From an uncultured Lachnospiraceae bacterium (GTDB lineage Bacteria; Bacillota_A; Clostridia; Lachnospirales; Lachnospiraceae), in assembly GCA_910587495.1 (NCBI GenBank), contig CAJUMT010000076.1:1-14613 (forward strand): a DNA stretch of 14,613 nucleotides, read 5' to 3'. Each line of letters opens with the position of its first letter. Within the stretch, counting starts at the first letter, position 1. Below the pieces are notes generated by a model that searched no databases, had not been told where the DNA came from, and saw only the letters and a program-made list of their open reading frames with translations. Both the position numbers and the translations under genes were made by a program. This document shows positions 13,935-14,613 of the stretch, one piece after another.

Positions 13935-14486
13935 ATGATGAAAGAAGAATTTATGAGACAATTGGCGCTTAAGAACGGCTTTGCGGCTGCGGCTGTGATT
14001 CATGCAGAGGAAATCTATACAGTACCGGAATACCGTGAGTTTTGTGTACAAAATCTGTGCGGGAATTATGGTAAAAATTATGGATGTCCGCCTTATTGCA
14101 GGACGCCGGAAGAGATGAGAAAAAAGATTCTCCGATACAGCCGCGCGCTGGTCCTGCAGACCAGAAATCAGGTGGAGGATATGTATGACGGAGCGGAAAC
14201 AGGCAGGCTTAAAAAAGCACATACAAAAAAGACACTGCAGCTGATACGGCTCTTAAAAGAGCAGGGGATGGAAGGCAAAGGACTGGCAATCATGGCAGGT
14301 TCCTGCAATTTGTGTGAATCCTGCAAAATGCCGGAGGGTCAGCCATGTCCCCATGAAGATATGAGCTTTTCGTGTCTTTCCGCCTATTGTATCGACGCGG
14401 GGCATCTGGCAAAATCCTGTGGGATGGATATGTCATGGACAGGGAATATTGTATCGTTTTTCAGTATTTATCTGTTTGACGAGTAA
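13935..14486 (+). CDS. DUF2284 cysteine-rich metal-binding protein
   Basis: A 183-residue soluble protein of the DUF2284 family, called a predicted metal-binding protein; function unknown. It has two cysteine clusters: C37-x4-C42 and C51-x3-C55 in the segment NLCGNYGKNYGCPPYC, and C124-x2-C127-x2-C130 plus C138 in GSCNLCESC...PCPHE. Three more cysteines (C147, C152, C162) follow. The second cluster resembles half of a ferredoxin motif, so an iron-sulfur cluster is likely (inference). ATG 13935 has AGGACGGA just upstream at 13923-13930; ATG 13938 is an equal choice by spacing. The downstream gene begins 15 bases after its stop behind a GGAGG, so the two are probably cotranscribed. Confidence 0.9.
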   Translation: MMKEEFMRQLALKNGFAAAAVIHAEEIYTVPEYREFCVQNLCGNYGKNYGCPPYCRTPEEMRKKILRYSRALVLQTRNQVEDMYDGAETGRLKKAHTKKTLQLIRLLKEQGMEGKGLAIMAGSCNLCESCKMPEGQPCPHEDMSFSCLSAYCIDAGHLAKSCGMDMSWTGNIVSFFSIYLFDE

Positions 14487-14501
14487 ATGGAGGCAAAAGA
14501 C

Positions 14502-14613
14502 GTGGTATTGAAGAATAAATATCCTATATGTGAATTTGACACCGGTAAAAATCCGATGATTCAGGCAACGAATTTTTTGGCTAAAAGCCTTCCTGAAAAA
14601 TGTGTGGTTACTT
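14502..14613 (+). CDS. Probable nucleoside phosphorylase (3' end outside window)
   Basis: The first 37 codons of a gene cut by the window edge. GGAGG at 14489-14493 lies 8 bases before GTG 14502; an in-frame ATG at 14487 directly follows the previous stop but has no ribosome binding site. The N-terminus, LKNKYPICEFDTGKNPMI then FLAKSLPEKCVVT, resembles clostridial nucleoside phosphorylase (uridine/purine phosphorylase superfamily) proteins, which begin with a KYPILEFD-like stretch and a PExCVI strand. This is recognition from a short segment, so the family is tentative. No catalytic region is in view. Confidence 0.55.
   Translation, partial: MVLKNKYPICEFDTGKNPMIQATNFLAKSLPEKCVVT

Overview
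The window looks like chromosomal DNA of a gut-type Firmicute, most likely a Lachnospiraceae/Clostridia member. This is inferred from moderate GC, strong AGGAGG-type ribosome binding sites with some TTG and GTG starts, sigma-A promoters, a glucose-family EIIA plus a GH1 phospho-beta-glucosidase, and protein families typical of anaerobes (FmdE-like, DUF2284). I see no rRNA, tRNA, CRISPR array, insertion sequence or phage gene.

Layout. (1) 1-1909, plus strand: the 3' end of a PTS EIIA gene, then a 6-phospho-beta-glucosidase closed by a strong hairpin terminator; this is a beta-glucoside uptake and hydrolysis unit. (2) 1920-8499, plus strand: a clear sigma-A promoter opens a tightly packed five-gene run: an FmdE-like metal-binding protein, a 583-residue helical protein of unknown function, a GNAT acetyltransferase, and two ABC exporter half-transporters. 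The ABC pair carries complementary defects in one ATP site, as in asymmetric heterodimeric exporters. (3) 8500-9339, plus strand: a SAM-dependent methyltransferase of unknown substrate. Its leader holds three exact-phase 11-bp direct repeats that look like an operator for an OmpR/PhoB/WalR-type response regulator. (4) 12848-9326, minus strand: a sodium/amino-acid (AGCS) symporter, an OmpR-family response regulator and a membrane histidine kinase in one transcription unit. Its 3' end overlaps the 3' end of the methyltransferase gene. (5) 12950-13837, plus strand: a LysR-family regulator divergent from the symporter. The two promoters overlap at their -10 boxes, and an ATC-N9-GAT LysR-type site lies on the symporter -35 box. 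(6) 13864-14613, plus strand: a DUF2284 cysteine-rich protein with its own promoter, then the start of a probable nucleoside phosphorylase cut by the window edge.

The most interesting reading is regulatory. A LysR protein probably controls the divergent symporter/two-component unit, and that two-component system may act on the convergent methyltransferase through the 11-bp repeats. This chain is inferred from arrangement and motifs only. I did not find an obviously new defence, mobile or RNA-guided system; the least explained parts are the 583-residue protein in the ABC exporter operon and the methyltransferase with its repeat operator.
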